A stretch of DNA of 64,000 nt from Sesamum alatum (GCA_034509735.1 JACGWO010000002.1:48047115-48111114), one strand, 5' to 3'; positions 36,201-49,900 are shown, numbered from the stretch's first letter. Made by a program: numbers and translations. The notes: generated from the sequence alone by a model not told the origin.

Positions 36201-38659
36201 TACGCTTAAAAGATTTAACTCAGTTTATATGACGTCGTGCTAATTTGTTTATTAGGTCTTGGAGGCAATCACGACAAAGAAATGCCAAGAGAAAATTCAT
36301 TTGGAATCTTTGGAGACTCTTGGAGACTCTTTTCTCAAGTATTCCATTAGTCAACAGCTATTCAAAACATATCAAAATCGGCATGAGGGACTTCTTAGTC
36401 TTAAAAGAGAGAAAATAATTTCCAATGCTGCATTGAGCAAGCTGGGATGTTCCCGCAAGATTATGGTACTAAATAATGGTGCTTTGTGTATGGCTTTCTA
36501 TTGTGAATTAGAACCTGAAAGTAGGGATCAGCTCCACTTGGTTTACTGAGAAAGAGATTCCTGTGTTTTTGCCCCCCTTTCTTCTCTTCATCTCATCATA
36601 ATTTATATGTTCTTCCATCAACTGAGACCAGTTTAAATTTCAGGGCTTTATCCGCAACGAACCATTCGATCCTAAAACATGGATAATACCTGGGAGCAAT
36701 TGTGCGAATCATATATTAAAAGAAGAGTTGCTTTCATCTAAAAAAGTCTACAGTGGGGGGAGCAGGAAGATTAAAAGTAAGACTGTGGCTGATGTGATTG
36801 AAGCATTAATTGGTGCATTCCTCAGTGCTGGAGGAGAAGTAGCGGCATTATCCTTTATGGCATGGCTTGGAATCAATGTCGACTTTGTTAATGTACCTTA
36901 TAAGCGGAACGTTGCTGTGAATCCAGAGTTGCATGTCAATGTCCCATATTTACAGTCTCTATTGAACTATTCATTCCGGGATGTTTCACTCCTGGTTGAG
37001 GCCCTAACTCATGGTTCTTATATGCTGCCCGAAATTCCAGGATGCTACCAGGTACACACTTTAGTGCAACAACTGGAAGCTACATTTTCAATATGAACTT
37101 GACTTTGTTATTAGCTTTTTAGAACAAGTTTTGCAGTTCATATGAGGCAATGTAATTTTGGTTTCCTGTAGCTTGTCTTGTCATTACATCTGATTGCATG
37201 GTTATACTTTCTAATAATCCGATGGTACAAGGATCGTGCTTTCACAAATTTGTGAAATGTCATCTTTGATGAGAGGATCAATGTTTCTTATTCAAACAGT
37301 AGAGTACATCATAGATGACGTTGTTATGATAATTTTATTTGCTTACCTCGGTAGACACCTTTAGGCAGAACTAAAATCAAAACTATTGGAACTAATAAAA
37401 ATGACTAACATAGAGGACGAGGCAACCCAAAGTCACAGGTTAGCTGCTTAAATCAGATGCTATTCATGTTATTTACGTTCACTTAGTCGTATGCACATTT
37501 GTATTTTCAAATCCTTGTGAGAGATTGATTTTATTCGTGTCCTGTGGTTTTCATTTTTATTCAGCGTTTGGAGTTTCTTGGGGATGCATTGCTGGACTAT
37601 TTAATTACAGTGCACCTCTATCATAAATATCCTGGCCTATCTCCTGGACTTCTAACCGATCTAAGGTCGGCTTCTGTGAATAATGACTGCTATGCCCAAG
37701 CAGCAGTTAAAGCGGAATTATACAAACACATACTTCATGCTTCACCAGAGCTTCACCGGCAGATAGTTCACACAGTCCGCAACCATGTGGAGGTACCATC
37801 AGCCTCAACTTTCGGTTGGGAATCTGAAACGAATTTCCCAAAGGTAAATTTTTATAATGCTGCAGTCCGTTAAGTCATTTGAAATTTCAGTTTTTGCTCA
37901 TAAGCAACTTTCTGTAGATCTTGTTTCGAGCTACTCCTATCTGCACTTGTTATTTTCAAATGGGTTTACTAATCATAAAGACTTCCTGGAGTTAGTATAG
38001 TCCTGGAAGAAACACCTCCACTTTTTGAACCTAACCCTCCCCTTTAACTTTATACTGTTTACGTACTGACCTGACCCGTTTTGTTTGTATATGTGGTAAT
38101 GTTAGAAATTTAATGGACTATCAAATATTTCAAAAAAGGAGAGAGGTATAATCAGTAATTATATTAACTCACAAGTGAAATCATTTGTCGTAACTAACTT
38201 TTTTTGAATTTGATAGCTATTATCGGGATGATGTGGAGTTGATGAAATGGCGAAAGCTGCGTCTTTTAAGGGGTTTTTTCATCATTGTCTTTACAATTTG
38301 TATAGGTACTTGGCGACGTCATAGAATCCCTGGCCGGGGCAATCTTTGTTGATTCAGGGTGCAATATGGAGGTAGTTTTCCGATGCATGCGGCCTCTTCT
38401 AGAGCCTTTGATCACACCTGAAACACTGAAGCTCCATCCAGTTAGAGAATTGGTTGAATTATGTCAAAGGGAAAATTATGTCTTCAAGAAAACTATAGTT
38501 TGTAACCGAAATGGGAAGGCATGTGCTACTGTTGAAGTTGAAGCTTCCGGGGTTGTATACAAAGAAACGCGTTCCGAGGCAGATAGAAAGATGGCTAAAA
38601 GACTAGCCTGCAAAGCTGTCTTGAAGTCCCTGAAAGAAAGCATGTCTGCAGGACAATGA
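27210..38659 (+). CDS. DCL2: Dicer-like protein 2, plant RNase III for siRNA production
   Basis: Coding exons: 27210-27280, 27587-27764, 28052-28165, 29136-29270, 29610-29694, 29824-29888, 30464-30604, 30957-31085, 31149-31278, 31383-31482, 32265-32460, 32559-32719, 32991-33209, 33351-33577, 33710-33981, 34075-34508, 34591-34694, 35300-35496, 36256-36465, 36644-37051, 37565-37843, 38306-38659. The sum is 4209 bp, 1402 residues, close to Arabidopsis DCL2 (1388). Domains: DExD/H helicase with Walker A GTGKT (45-49) and DECH (150-153); helicase C with [12 protein letters not shown]; Dicer dimerisation domain around [17 protein letters not shown] region; RNase IIIa (ESLETLGDS, 1003-1011, and DVIEALIGA); RNase IIIb ([11 protein letters not shown], 1193-1203, and [10 protein letters not shown]); C-terminal dsRNA-binding fold. 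Catalytic Asp/Glu residues are present in both RNase III domains. DCL2 cuts long dsRNA to 22-nt siRNAs and acts with DCL4 in antiviral silencing. Exon 8 uses the acceptor at 30956; the later AG at 30976 breaks the frame. Confidence 0.95.
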
Positions 38660-39686
38660 CGTGAGGCTCGTTATTTGCATTTCCTCCTTCAGAAATGGAG
38701 TAACTGTAGATTTGTCGAAAAATTTTGATGTCCTCAGACCTTTCAAAGCTGTTAAAAGTTGTAGGCATATCTTTCAGCTCTGTATACCTAATAGCTGTTT
38801 GATGAAGGATACAGTGCTGAAAGATCTCCTTTGTTTTATGCCATTTTTGTGCTTTGTCAGTGGCAGGAGTCTGTAAATTGGTGTACTTGTATAATCTTAC
38901 ATAGAAGAGTTATGTTCTATTGGCAAATAAAGGAGAGTTGAATATGTTAAATCAAAGGTAGACAGTTCCCTTACAACATTCCAGATAGTATATTTGTCAG
39001 ATGCTGAGTAGAAAATGGTCACAGAACTGTATGATATAATGGAGAAAGTCTTGAAAGAATTGGCTGCCAAGAGTTGAATAATCCTAGTTATCAACTTCTA
39101 TACGTATTCAACTTTCATGACAACCAGAAAATGACTAAATGTGAAACTAGAACTACAGGAAATTATACTAAAGAGCAACTGGGGAAACAAAAGAAGGATC
39201 TCGTCTAAGAGTGCCGATACTTTATGGTAGAGCTAGCAAAAACTCTCTCTTAACATCGGGTGTGGATGTCGTATAACATGTACGTTTAGAACTAGGTCTT
39301 TAAGTGAACAGCTAAACCAATCTCCAGTGTCATCAAGCAGTGGAGCCAGCTCTTGGTACTTTGCCTTCTTCTGTCTTTGTCTGCAAGTACAATGATCTCA
39401 TCCAGAAATGCCAATAAGAAGTACCAACTTTCAAGAAACATAAATCTGTTGTCATTCGATGAAATTTACATTCTCGTTAGCCAAATCTGATCCCGATATG
39501 GAGAGGGGCTTTATGCAGATCCCAAGGACTTGTTGAATTGAGAATCATGGTGATACGAGGATGATGAATTCATTTAAATACCGAGGATGGGGATCTAAAC
39601 GAGCCACTTTTTACATTCTATGCCGTCTCCTCATGTGGAGCAATTACAGTTTCATAATCAACAGAGGATATTCAAGAGTTGATGAT
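38660..39686. other. Convergent 3' region between DCL2 and the PPR gene
   Basis: Holds the 3' UTRs of DCL2 (plus; AATAAA at about 38925) and the PPR gene (minus). No further gene is seen. Confidence 0.5.
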
Positions 39687-41405
39687 TCACTCCATCAATG
39701 CCATTTGCCGTTCCTTCTGCTGTGTATCTCCCACTTTGACATTAGATACTATCTCTTTCAAGTCCTTGAGACTGCAACAAGGCACTCTTTTTATTCCCCT
39801 TCCCTTCATCAGCTCCTTCGTCCTGGCAACTTCTTCCCATCTACCTGCTGCGGCATAAATGTTAACCAACAAATTGTGATGGGAAAAGTTCTGAGGATCT
39901 TGCTCGATCAAGCCTTTGGCAGTTTGTTCCGCTAAGCTCACATCCCCTTGAAAACGACATGACCCAAATAATCCTGCCCAGAATGAGGATTCTGGAGACA
40001 CATCTTCGTCGATTGGAATGTTCCTTAAGATATCCACAGCCTCTTGCATTAGGCCAATATTAGCCATGAGATTAGCCATGCACCAGTAATGTGCGAAATT
40101 GGGTTTCACATGAAACACATCAATCATCTGGGAAAGGTAGTCTCTCCCTTCTGTCAACATTCCTTTGCGGGCACAAGCACATAAAATGCCGATAAAGGTA
40201 ACTTCATCAGGGAGAATCAAACTTGCTTCATCTAACTTTACATCGTTGTCAAATTTTACAGCTGATTCATCTTTATGTCTAATCTTATCCATCATTTCTG
40301 AATACAGATTAAGCCCATCAACTGGATTTGCACTAATGCAGTGTCCCAAAATCATTGCATTCCAAGAAACCAAGTTCTTGCTTGGCATCCAATCAAAAAT
40401 TACCTGAGCAAGATCCACCCGCCCACATTTGCTATACATATCAATCAAAGCGGTATCTATAATCAAACTCAAACTGGGAAATGTTTTAACAAGAAATCCA
40501 TGAACTGATCTTCCTTCCTTCAATCTATTAGACCTCCCACAAGCTGCAATCACGTTCACCGCAGTCGTATCATTACTCTCAAATTTTTGGACCACCATTT
40601 CTCTAAACAACTTCAATGCATTCCCTGGTTTCCGGAAATTCAAATACCCAGTCATTATAACATTCCAAGAAACCACATTCTTTTCGGGCATTGTATCAAA
40701 CAACTTATGCGCTAATCCCATTTCACCAACCTTGGCAAACCCATCAATAATCGTGTTCCAAGAAACGGAGTCCTTAGTCAGCATTCCCTCAAACACTTTG
40801 CACGCGACATCCATGAGCCCGCAACAAGCATAAAAATGAACTAAAGAGTTCTGCACCGGCAAAACATTGTCAACCCCGAACCTCAGAGCCTGTCCATGAC
40901 ACATTTGCCCCAAACTCAAACAACCCAATTTAGAGCAAGCACTCATCAATGGTGGAAAAGTAAAGCTATTAGGACTAAAATTACCACCTCTCAGCATATC
41001 AACATAGAAAACCACAGCTTTCCTATGATACCCGCTGCAAGAATAACTCTTTACAACAGTGTTAACACAGAACGCATCAGGAAAGTCAATACACTTAAAA
41101 ATCAAGAATGTATAGCACAAATCATCAACTAACTTCAACGAGAGCTTCAAAAGGCGGCCGGAGAAAGACGGGTCTTGGAAAAGACCAGAAGTAATCAAAT
41201 GGGCTTGGATTTGAAAGAGGTGGTTTGAACTCCTACAGCAGTTAAGCAAGCAAAGAGCTTTATCCCTGATATTGGCAGACAAAGAGTGATTCTGTTCGGC
41301 GTAGTTACAAGATTTCATGTCCGAAGAAGAAGAAAGAGATGAAATCGAGCATGGCTTAGAGGACTGTGATAAGAGAAGGGTTCTGAAACGGAGGAGCTTT
41401 GCCAT
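39687..41405 (-). CDS. Pentatricopeptide repeat protein, PLS class with E motif
   Basis: A single uninterrupted frame of 572 residues; most plant PPR genes lack introns. The N-terminus is rich in Ser, Leu and Arg with few acids (MAKLLRFRTLLLSQSSKPCS), suggesting import into mitochondria or plastids. Tandem PLS repeats follow, recognisable from NSLVHFYACCGLMDVACKVF, KDSVSWNTIIDGFAKVGEMG, KNVVSWNVIMTGYLNFRKPG, DTALIDMYSKCGRVDLAQVI and KNLVSWNAMILGHC. The C-terminus is an E motif (SFWAGLFGSCRFQGDVSLAE ... LLVNIYAAAGRWEEVARTKE ... KRVPCCSLKDL). No DYW deaminase follows. E-type PPR proteins usually bind one organellar transcript and serve C-to-U editing with a partner deaminase; the target cannot be read here. 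About 30 extra residues between two repeats (IRHKDESAVKFDNDVKLDEA) look like an insertion. Convergent with DCL2, divergent from the RF2 gene. Confidence 0.9.
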   Translation of the reverse strand: MAKLLRFRTLLLSQSSKPCSISSLSSSSDMKSCNYAEQNHSLSANIRDKALCLLNCCRSSNHLFQIQAHLITSGLFQDPSFSGRLLKLSLKLVDDLCYTFLIFKCIDFPDAFCVNTVVKSYSCSGYHRKAVVFYVDMLRGGNFSPNSFTFPPLMSACSKLGCLSLGQMCHGQALRFGVDNVLPVQNSLVHFYACCGLMDVACKVFEGMLTKDSVSWNTIIDGFAKVGEMGLAHKLFDTMPEKNVVSWNVIMTGYLNFRKPGNALKLFREMVVQKFESNDTTAVNVIAACGRSNRLKEGRSVHGFLVKTFPSLSLIIDTALIDMYSKCGRVDLAQVIFDWMPSKNLVSWNAMILGHCISANPVDGLNLYSEMMDKIRHKDESAVKFDNDVKLDEASLILPDEVTFIGILCACARKGMLTEGRDYLSQMIDVFHVKPNFAHYWCMANLMANIGLMQEAVDILRNIPIDEDVSPESSFWAGLFGSCRFQGDVSLAEQTAKGLIEQDPQNFSHHNLLVNIYAAAGRWEEVARTKELMKGRGIKRVPCCSLKDLKEIVSNVKVGDTQQKERQMALME

Positions 41406-42408
41406 TCACCGGCCGTTTTGGGGTTGAGATGCGGCGGCTGCTGATTCATTTCCGCCATTGGCAGCGCTCATTTCAAGCTCTGAGAAGAAAACGAATTCGG
41501 GCCGTCGATCCGTGTCTTCATCTAAACAATCTGAAATTGCAAATGAGAATGTCAAAACTTTATGGTGCCTTTCTTTGTGTTTTTGTATTTTTTAATAATT
41601 ATAATAAAAAAATATGTATTCTCATTATTAATATTTTATTTTTTTAATAATTATAATAAAAAAATACGTATTCTCATTGTAAATATATTAATAGTACATC
41701 ACAATTCAATAAAAATTAATTGAATACACCATGAAAAAGTTTTTCTGTTTGCTTTTTTTTTAAAGAATTTTTATTTTTTGTAAAATACATCAACAAGGAT
41801 AAATATATAGATCTTTTTTTTTTAGTTTTTTCAAATATATTTGAGTTTGTAGGTTGTGTCACGCAAATATGAATAAAAATAAAGTAAAATACCTAAAATG
41901 GTGTGTTTTTTTAATTGTTTTTTAGACAATTAGATAATATAAACAATTGTTTTTTAGACAATTAAACAAAATAATATAAATTCTGGAATTTGAATCAGAT
42001 AATTTAGTCAAAATTTAATTTGTTGTCATAATATTTTGGTTGAAAAATAGAGGTTCATGCAATTCTCATAATTTCTTATCATAGTCTAATTAGTTGAAAA
42101 TTGATGGTCATGTAATTCGTGTGATCTATTATTACACCAAAAGCGTGTTACCTTCTATTAGCAACTTCCATAATCTTATTATTAAATTAACAAGCAAAAC
42201 ATTAGAAATATTTTAGCAATTCATTTTAAATCCATTTTTTCAGATTATTTAAGTTAATTTTTCAGTTTAAAAAGCAGCAGCAGCAGAAATAGCAATTTCA
42301 TTTTGAAGTCGCATTGAATAAACAGCAACTTCAGTTGAAACTCAGAGGATAAAACCAGCAGCTTATCCTTTTCCCGGGACTCTCCCTTTTCTCTCAAGCT
42401 CCACAACA
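41406..42408. promoter_or_regulatory. Divergent promoter region between the PPR and RF2 genes
   Basis: 1 kb of AT-rich DNA separates the two start codons. It contains a tandem duplication of about 52 bp (units starting near 41588 and 41641, sharing TTTTTTAATAATTATAATAA) and a shorter one near 41910-41965 (ATTGTTTTTTAGACAATTA). No gene is seen. Confidence 0.45.
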
Positions 42409-45400
42409 ATGGAGGGCGTTGCTATTGCCCTGAGCTATAGAACACCGCACCAACTACGGCCATTTTGCGTCACAAAATCAGTAAATTCAGCAACTCCGAC
42501 GCCGATTTCATGCGCAAAGCTTGGAGTTTGTCGGGCGTCGCCGCTTTCCTTGTCGGGCTACTTCTTTCGTAGTCGTTCTTCGCAATTATTTCAGTTTTCA
42601 TCACTTTCTTCTCCGAATGGTGAGTCTCTTTGGTGTCTGCAGAGTTCGTGACGTGGGTTTTCTTTGTTTAGGGTGATTGAATCGTTGAAGTTGATGGGTA
42701 CAAGATAGGTTGTTGGTTACTTATAATGTGGAACTTGTGCCTTTGTTGAGATTTTGATGGGTTTCTTTTGGTTATTTGTTCTTTTGGTCTGTTGCAGTTA
42801 TTGTAGTTTTAATCTTGGGAATATATGTATTTCTTTGTGTTGATTCAATGTTTGTAGTATATGTTTAAGGAGAAGGCATTGTGTTTGTTGTGCTATTGTG
42901 ATATTAATATACTACTACTTAGTTATGACAAGTAAGAGTTTCGTTCTCCTGAATTTTATGGATCTAGCTCTATTTATTGACTATATTGCATTCCACTTGC
43001 TAATGCAAAAGTTCTTGTCTTTGTTGATTTTCATGGAGAAACTATGAAAATGAGATTGCACGGTACAAGAGTTGCAGCACGAACTTCATTGTTTGCAGGT
43101 TTCTTTAGTTAAGATATTTATGAGTCTGTCGAGCACAAGGAAAATGATAAGTGCATACACATGCCGTGTTTTCCACTTTTAGTCTATACTAATCATGCTC
43201 AAGAATGCACGTTTCCGTTCAAACACTGATGGGATTCTTATAATTTCTTTCTATGTCTGATGAATCTGAAGGGCCAACTTTGTTTCGTATTTAAATTCAT
43301 TAATCTTTGACATTTCGACCATCCTCATTAGTGAAATTAACGTTGTGATGTTTCTGTTGATTGTTTGTGCTTGTGAATTGTCAACTGAAGGCAGCAAGGT
43401 GCTGTTTGCAACACCTGAGGTGGGATTAAGTGCTGAAACAAGTGAATGGGCAATGCAAGGTACTGCTTGACCTGTGTGTGTCTTAGTGAGTGGGCTTTAC
43501 GATGTGATTGCCATGCATGTATCCTTGTGTAATATGATGAGCAGTACGATTGTGTCAAGTAGCAGCAAGAAATTGGATAAAGATGCATGTGCTAGTGCCA
43601 TCTTTACTTTCTTTGTGTTATTAAGAAAGGATTTTCTAGACAGAACTAGGGAAATGAGTTTAAGTGCACTCGGCAACATTTAAAATGTTCATCTCAGTTT
43701 GGGTAGATATATTGTCCATGCAAGCTATATGAGAGTCGGTACCTACTTTCGATGTTTGACCTGAAGGACTCCATGGAAGTCAAGGAATCATCTCTTCTGA
43801 ATATTGCCAAATTCAAGTTAACCAAGATGACTCTTTAGATAAAGATGTTCCTCTTATCATGTACACAATGCATTTGGTCTATCTTTTCTCGAACTTGCAG
43901 AGATCTGTTATAGACAGTGAAGACCTTGTTAATTAGAACTCTACAGAGAGCCTGAAATAGTCAAGATGAAAAATATCATCTCATATTCATGCAGACAACA
44001 CAAAGAGCATAATAGTTAAATACTATTGGCAGATTTCTATTCTTTGAGGAAAGAAGTGGAGACTACCTCAGAACGTGTAGAAGAGATTAGAGCCGCTGCT
44101 GGTCTGAAACTGCTGGAAGAAAATCTTGCAGATCTGGAGGAAGCCTCAGGTGATAGCTCTCTTTGGGATGATCGTGTCAAAGCTCAGCAGACACTTCAGG
44201 CTTTGACCGATGTCAAAGAAAAAATAAAACTTCTCAATGACTTCAAAGCGCAGGTCTTTAGTTCCATCTTGTGAAACTCGATCAATTAATTCAGAATAGT
44301 TTCATACAGATTGTGAAGATAAACTTTTTTTTTAGGATAAAACTTTAACATTTACTTTCAAAAGTGCCTAAAATTAGCATATCCTAATACAGGTTGAAGA
44401 AGCAGAAACGATAGTAAAGCTTACAGAGGAGATGGACTCGATTGACACTGGGCTTCTAGAAGAAGCTGCTAGTATCATTAAAGAATTGAGGAAGGAATTG
44501 GACCGATTTGAATTGACTCAGCTGCTTTCTGGCCCCTATGATAAAGAAGGTGCTGTTATCAGCATAACAGCTGGTGCAGGGGGTACTGATGCCCAGGTAA
44601 CGCCAGTTCTGGTTATGAGACAAGAAATACGTAATCAACTTGCAAACTCATTTCGAAGTCAATAAATGACGGTATTTACGAGTTACAACACTGTACACGC
44701 TTTACGCATAAAGATTGTATGCATATTCAATGTGGATGCTGCTATGTGCTACTAAGCTACTTCCATGACATCCATTCAGCTATTATTTAGCTAGCATATT
44801 TTACGGTAGAGATGTTTCAATGTGGTATAGTTTGTCTAGTCTTTTACGTGTTGAGTTTTTCTGATCTAGATCTTAGAGCAAGCTCTTAAGCATAAGTTAA
44901 GTCCTCTGTATGTAACTTCAAGCTAGGCCTTTCTACTAATTGGATATTTTATAGGTGGAAATTCAGATCTGTGTGTGTCCTAACTGTATAAGTATTGACT
45001 CAAAAATTTCTGCATCGTTTTCTTTAAATTCCTTTCATAAATTCCAGTGCAGGATTGGGCTGACATGCTTCTCAGGATGTACATAAGATGGGGAGAGAAG
45101 CACCGATACAAGACAAAAGTAGTTGAGAAGTCCATGGGAGAAGAAGCTGGGATCAAATCTGCTACTATTGAACTAGAGGGCCGATACGCCTATGGATACT
45201 TGTCTGGTGAGAAAGGAACCCACCGTATTGTTCGACAGTCACCCTTCAACGCCAAAGGTCTTCGCCAGGTGATCTTGACATAGCTCTGAAGGCTTCGATT
45301 TTTTGGGCCCAACCCTGTTTGCCTAGTTAGAAAACTTCATCGTGTATTCCTTTTGATGATTTCTTTCAGACTAGTTTCTCTGGTGTTGAAGTGATGCCTC

Positions 45401-46127
45401 TTCTTCCTGATGATTCGCTGGATGTAGAAATACCAGAAGAAGACTTGGAGATCAGCTTTTCTAGAGCAGGAGGAAAAGGTGGCCAAAATGTTAATAAGGT
45501 TGAAACTGCAGTACGAATGACCCACATACCCACCGGAGTGACAGTCCGTTGCACAGGTTAACGTCATACACACATGACTTTTAATCTTACAATTATGTTG
45601 TATTTCAATCTTACTGTATCATCCTTCATGAAGTTATTTCTTCTGTCTGCTTATCTGTACACTCCATCTAGTTTTGATAGTGTAAACATCACATTGCCAA
45701 GACAACGTTGCAGCAATTATATGCTCTACCATAAGTTTTCATGCCATAAATTCCTCATAATGAGAAAAGTTCTAAGAATTCCTTCCTATTTAAGGGTATT
45801 TCGTTTTCTATTATTTCAGAAGAGAGAAGTCAGCTGGCTAACAAGATCAAAGCTTTGAGCAGACTAAAAGCGAAACTATTAGTCATAGCCGTAGAGCAAA
45901 GGGCATCTGAGATCAAGCAAATTAAGGGAGATGCTGTGAAGGCGGAATGGGGCCAACAAATACGCAACTATGTATTCCATCCGTACAAGTTAGTGAAAGA
46001 TGTACGCACAGGACATGAAACGTCAGATATTACCTCCGTAATGGATGGTGAGTTAGATCCCTTCATTAAAGCTTACCTTAAGTACAAGTACAGCACATCG
46101 ATGTCAAATATAGGAGAGCAATCGTAA
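42409..46127 (+). CDS. HCF109: Chloroplast peptide chain release factor 2 (PrfB1/HCF109 type)
   Basis: Seven exons: 42409-42619, 43391-43459, 44033-44253, 44393-44596, 45053-45268, 45370-45556, 45820-46127. The sum is 1416 bp, 471 residues. The first ~60 residues are Ser/Arg-rich without acid clusters, a likely plastid transit peptide. The mature part starts near [17 protein letters not shown]. The stop-codon recognition tripeptide SPF is at 298-300 (RQSPFNAKG) and the peptidyl-hydrolysis motif GGQ at 344-346 ([17 protein letters not shown]). Both are intact, so this is a real UGA-type release factor, not the PrfB3 paralogue, which lost them. In Arabidopsis HCF109 terminates plastid genes ending in UGA and stabilises their transcripts. 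A mitochondrial PrfB2 is the alternative; the TSEW.MQDFY start and [18 protein letters not shown] region favour HCF109. Confidence 0.88.
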
Positions 46128-46971
46128 TTGAACTGTAATTCAGCTTCTTGCATTTGAGAGCATACAAATACCTTTCTTGCTTTTCCTCTTGTATTCTCTT
46201 CATCATGCATATAAGTTGTTGGGATTCTTCAGGATATTGACAATTTTCTGAAAGCAGATGTTGCTTATTAGTTCAAATGGCCTGTTCGGCATGGCAGCAA
46301 TGTGTATTATGTAGGAATTTACATGCCATTGCCAAAATGATCAGAGTTTTAGCTACAAGATAATAGATTTGCAGTATGTTTGCAAGTGAATTTTACCAAC
46401 TTCAAGCGCATAAAATATGTTGAAGCTCAGCCTGATCAGTATCAAACAACTTTTCCTATGAATACAAAGCAATCTCAAGCAGGCTCACTTGAAATGGACA
46501 TTACAAAATGGACAAGGCAATTTCTAGGAACATTAAAATTGAAGAAGAAGATAGCTTCTTTAACAATTCATGGCAAAACAGGGTAAGAACCTTAAAAGAA
46601 GTGGCAGAAAGATCATGGAGTAAATAGCTGCACCTTGAAAAATTCATCTGAACTATGAAATATTCAGTGGAGCAAATTTCTTGGGATCACAATTTTTACA
46701 TATGCCTGTAACTTTCTGGAGGTTATCCAAGACCAGCAAAATTGCCACAAAATAAACATGGTTTTTCTGCAATACATGAGGATGGGTGCTGAGCAGCGGA
46801 GTAGATCAAATGCTGGTTAGAAGGAAGGTCGTAGACACCCGAAAAGAACAAGGGCAGTGAGGGGCACAGGACGGAACAAGATGATAATTCCCTTCCTGCA
46901 TTCTAAGACCTGTGTTCTTATTCTTCTCTCCTTCAAAGTTTCATCTGGTGTTCATCAATTATCCACCGGTT
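46128..46971. other. Convergent 3' region between the RF2 and SDR genes
   Basis: 3' UTR sequence of both neighbours. A 68-codon open frame at 46380-46586 lacks recognisable features. No further gene is seen. Confidence 0.5.
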
Positions 46972-49900
46972 TCATGATTCCTTCTTTTTCCCGAAAAGCA
47001 AGCCCACTGAGTATGTGTTCCCCTTCTGAGCAGCGGCTTCTACCCGCTTTTCCCCAATCTAAAGCAAATTGCAACAAGAAAGCAGAAAAGTAGAGCCATC
47101 AGTAACAGAGTAAGTTGGTGAGAATATGTAATATCAGTATCGCAACCAAGAAATGAGACGCACATACTGAAGGCTTAGTTCTGCGATGTTGTTAGGTCAT
47201 TCCAAATATCAACTACTCAATGTTCTAATAAGACATCTAGAAATCTGTCAAGATTTGTTGTTAGGTCAATCCAAATATCAACTACTCAATGTTCTAATAA
47301 GACATCTAGAAATCTGTCTAGATTGTTTACACGCAGAAGCGCATTTGCCAGGAGTCAGCTTTAATCAGATCTGATGGGAAGGTTATATACGTGCAAGGGA
47401 TAATTATGGAGCGTTGGGTTACAACTGCAGGTATAACTTTCCAAGGTAGCTCAATGAGTTCTATATGCCAGATGATAATTTTTTCTTCGCATGTAAAGTT
47501 ACCTTATCCATGAGCCAGTATCCAACCGTTGGCATATACTGCACCAGGTACAAGACAGCAAGCACGGGCTGCAACGGAAAAGGAGGATAAGGGGAAAACT
47601 CAAGTATAGCAATTAAGATTTCAACAAGATAAAGGTAACTTGAAAACGGTTGTGCTGGTAGATGCTTCAAACAGAATAGCAAAATGGAAGTAAGGTAACA
47701 CAAACCAAGCCCATTGCACATGATCTAGATTATCCACGTCGATGAATAAATCCTCTAAACCAAAGAGTCACGCATTCATGGCATTAGCTCATAACTGTTT
47801 GACAGGTTATCTGAGAGCTATTGCCTCTTTAGGTCCTCAAAATTCCTCAAAAAGGCTTGGATTGTATTCATGTATTCACCACAGGATTACTAACCAAAAG
47901 TAATTCTTCAACAGACTATAAATTGGTTTGATATTTCAATGAGCATACCTGATATGATATCCAAGCTTCCTTCAAACCATGGCTTGCAGCTATTATCGTG
48001 AGCTCAGCACACCTCTCTGATGATACTCGCTTCTGGAGATTAATAAACTTATTAGTGGAATCATATTTTCTATTGTGGCTATCAAATACATAGATGTAAA
48101 GGTTATGCTAGGCAACAACTTGTCGCATTGGCATATAACATTATAATTGAAGTCGATTCTAGCAACAACTCGTTGCATTGGGATATAATATTATAATTGA
48201 TGTTAGTCTACTTTGTTATCTCATACAATGCTGACATTTAACTACAAACGCAAACTATGTGGTTGAGGAATTAATCAAGTTTATTTCGTCCGTTTGTTAC
48301 AACAAGGAGCCAATTCCTCGGACAACATCCTATGAGGATATATGAACGATAGATGATGCGACAGTAAAATGTTTTTCAGAAAATTGAGGACCTATCAGCA
48401 TTTATTGGTATCATCACATAGAGTACTCTTTACTTTTACCTCGCCAGAACCTTTCTGTTCTGAGGTGCTTGCTTCAGTGCTAGCTGAGGTCTTCACAGGC
48501 CCTGGACAAACAATAGTTACCTTGATCCCTCTTCGACAAAGCTGAAACCAAATTAAACTATGTGATTACAGACACAGATAAGGAATAATGCTGAAAATGT
48601 CACTTTTTACAAGTCCTTAACTTAGCAGGTTTTACCCCACCCAATTACTTCACCAGTTATTGATTTTAAATTTGGTATAGAATTTGCTGCTTAAAATTCT
48701 TTTGAAGAGCACATATTATGTAGCATAGCATGTCCAAAATATTGCACTGGAACAATCACCCACCTTCATTCATTAAATTTCAAAGATGACAAGAAGCACA
48801 GATCTAGATCAACATAATCGAGAAGTACTTTGAAATAGTTGTAGACTGAAAATACCGCTGAACTGGATTCGCACTTGAGCAAAAATTTAGAGTGTTACAA
48901 GGTGAGGCCATACCTCAGATCGGAGGGTATGAAAATAGCCATTCACAGCAAATTTGGAGGCAGAGTACACAGCCTGGCCTGGTGCAGGTGCCTTGCCTGC
49001 AGCACTGCTCATCTACATACAGAGAGCAGCCAAATGCAAGAAATTTAAAAGGCAAAACTGAGTCAACTTTAAATTTATTTTTTCTGAATGAAAAATAAAT
49101 CTATTAAAAAAGTTTCATGGATCAACCCCATAAAAACATACCACAACAAAATGTCCTCTGCCCCGCTTCAACATGTGAGGTAACAGGAGTTTTGTCAGAG
49201 ATATTGGCCCCAGAACATTGACATCAAATGTTGCCTAATAAGAAAGCAGATTATTCAAATGATCACTCTCCTTAAGATTTCCTGATAAAACAGACAAATA
49301 ACAAGATATAAATCTTACAGCCAACTAATTTACGCAAAAGCAATGCAAGTCATACGAGTCATCATACCACTGAAGCAGTAAAAACAAAAACTGAACTGTT
49401 GGAAAGGAAATCGTCTATCTAATTCATTCCTAGCGTGGTGGAGAGACAATGGTTACGACAGAAGGATTTGTCGGTGGTCAGCGTTCTAGTAGAACAGTTA
49501 CAGGTAGCAGTCCTATTTATTTAAGAAGAGTGGTTAGCAAACCCTCTCCTCTCATCAATCATGACACCATCAAAGGACTTTGTTTAGTTGTCCTAAAATC
49601 AACTATCATCTTCCTTCGTCAATTTCGGAAAGAAAAATAAACGCCAATGAACATGATTGTTGGTCTCATCTAATCAGAGAATGAAGCATACGCTCTTACA
49701 AAATTTCACTAGAATCTATTTGCCTGATTATTGTGGCTGCTAAATTTCACATTCTTCAGAGCATCAGGATTAGTTTAATTGTGAATCTCTTCCCCTCCTA
49801 TTATCAGAAGTTCATAGAATAACAAACAAAATCAATCCACTGGTAAACGCCCTGATTGCATCCTATAAGAAGGTAACAGCTTAACCTAAAAGGCAATCAT

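Noticed and set aside
47461..47502. SDR C-terminus VTLHAKKKLSSGI
   Set aside because: This is read-through of a good donor (AAG/GTAACT). A separate last exon at 47058-46972 continues the conserved family sequence in frame.
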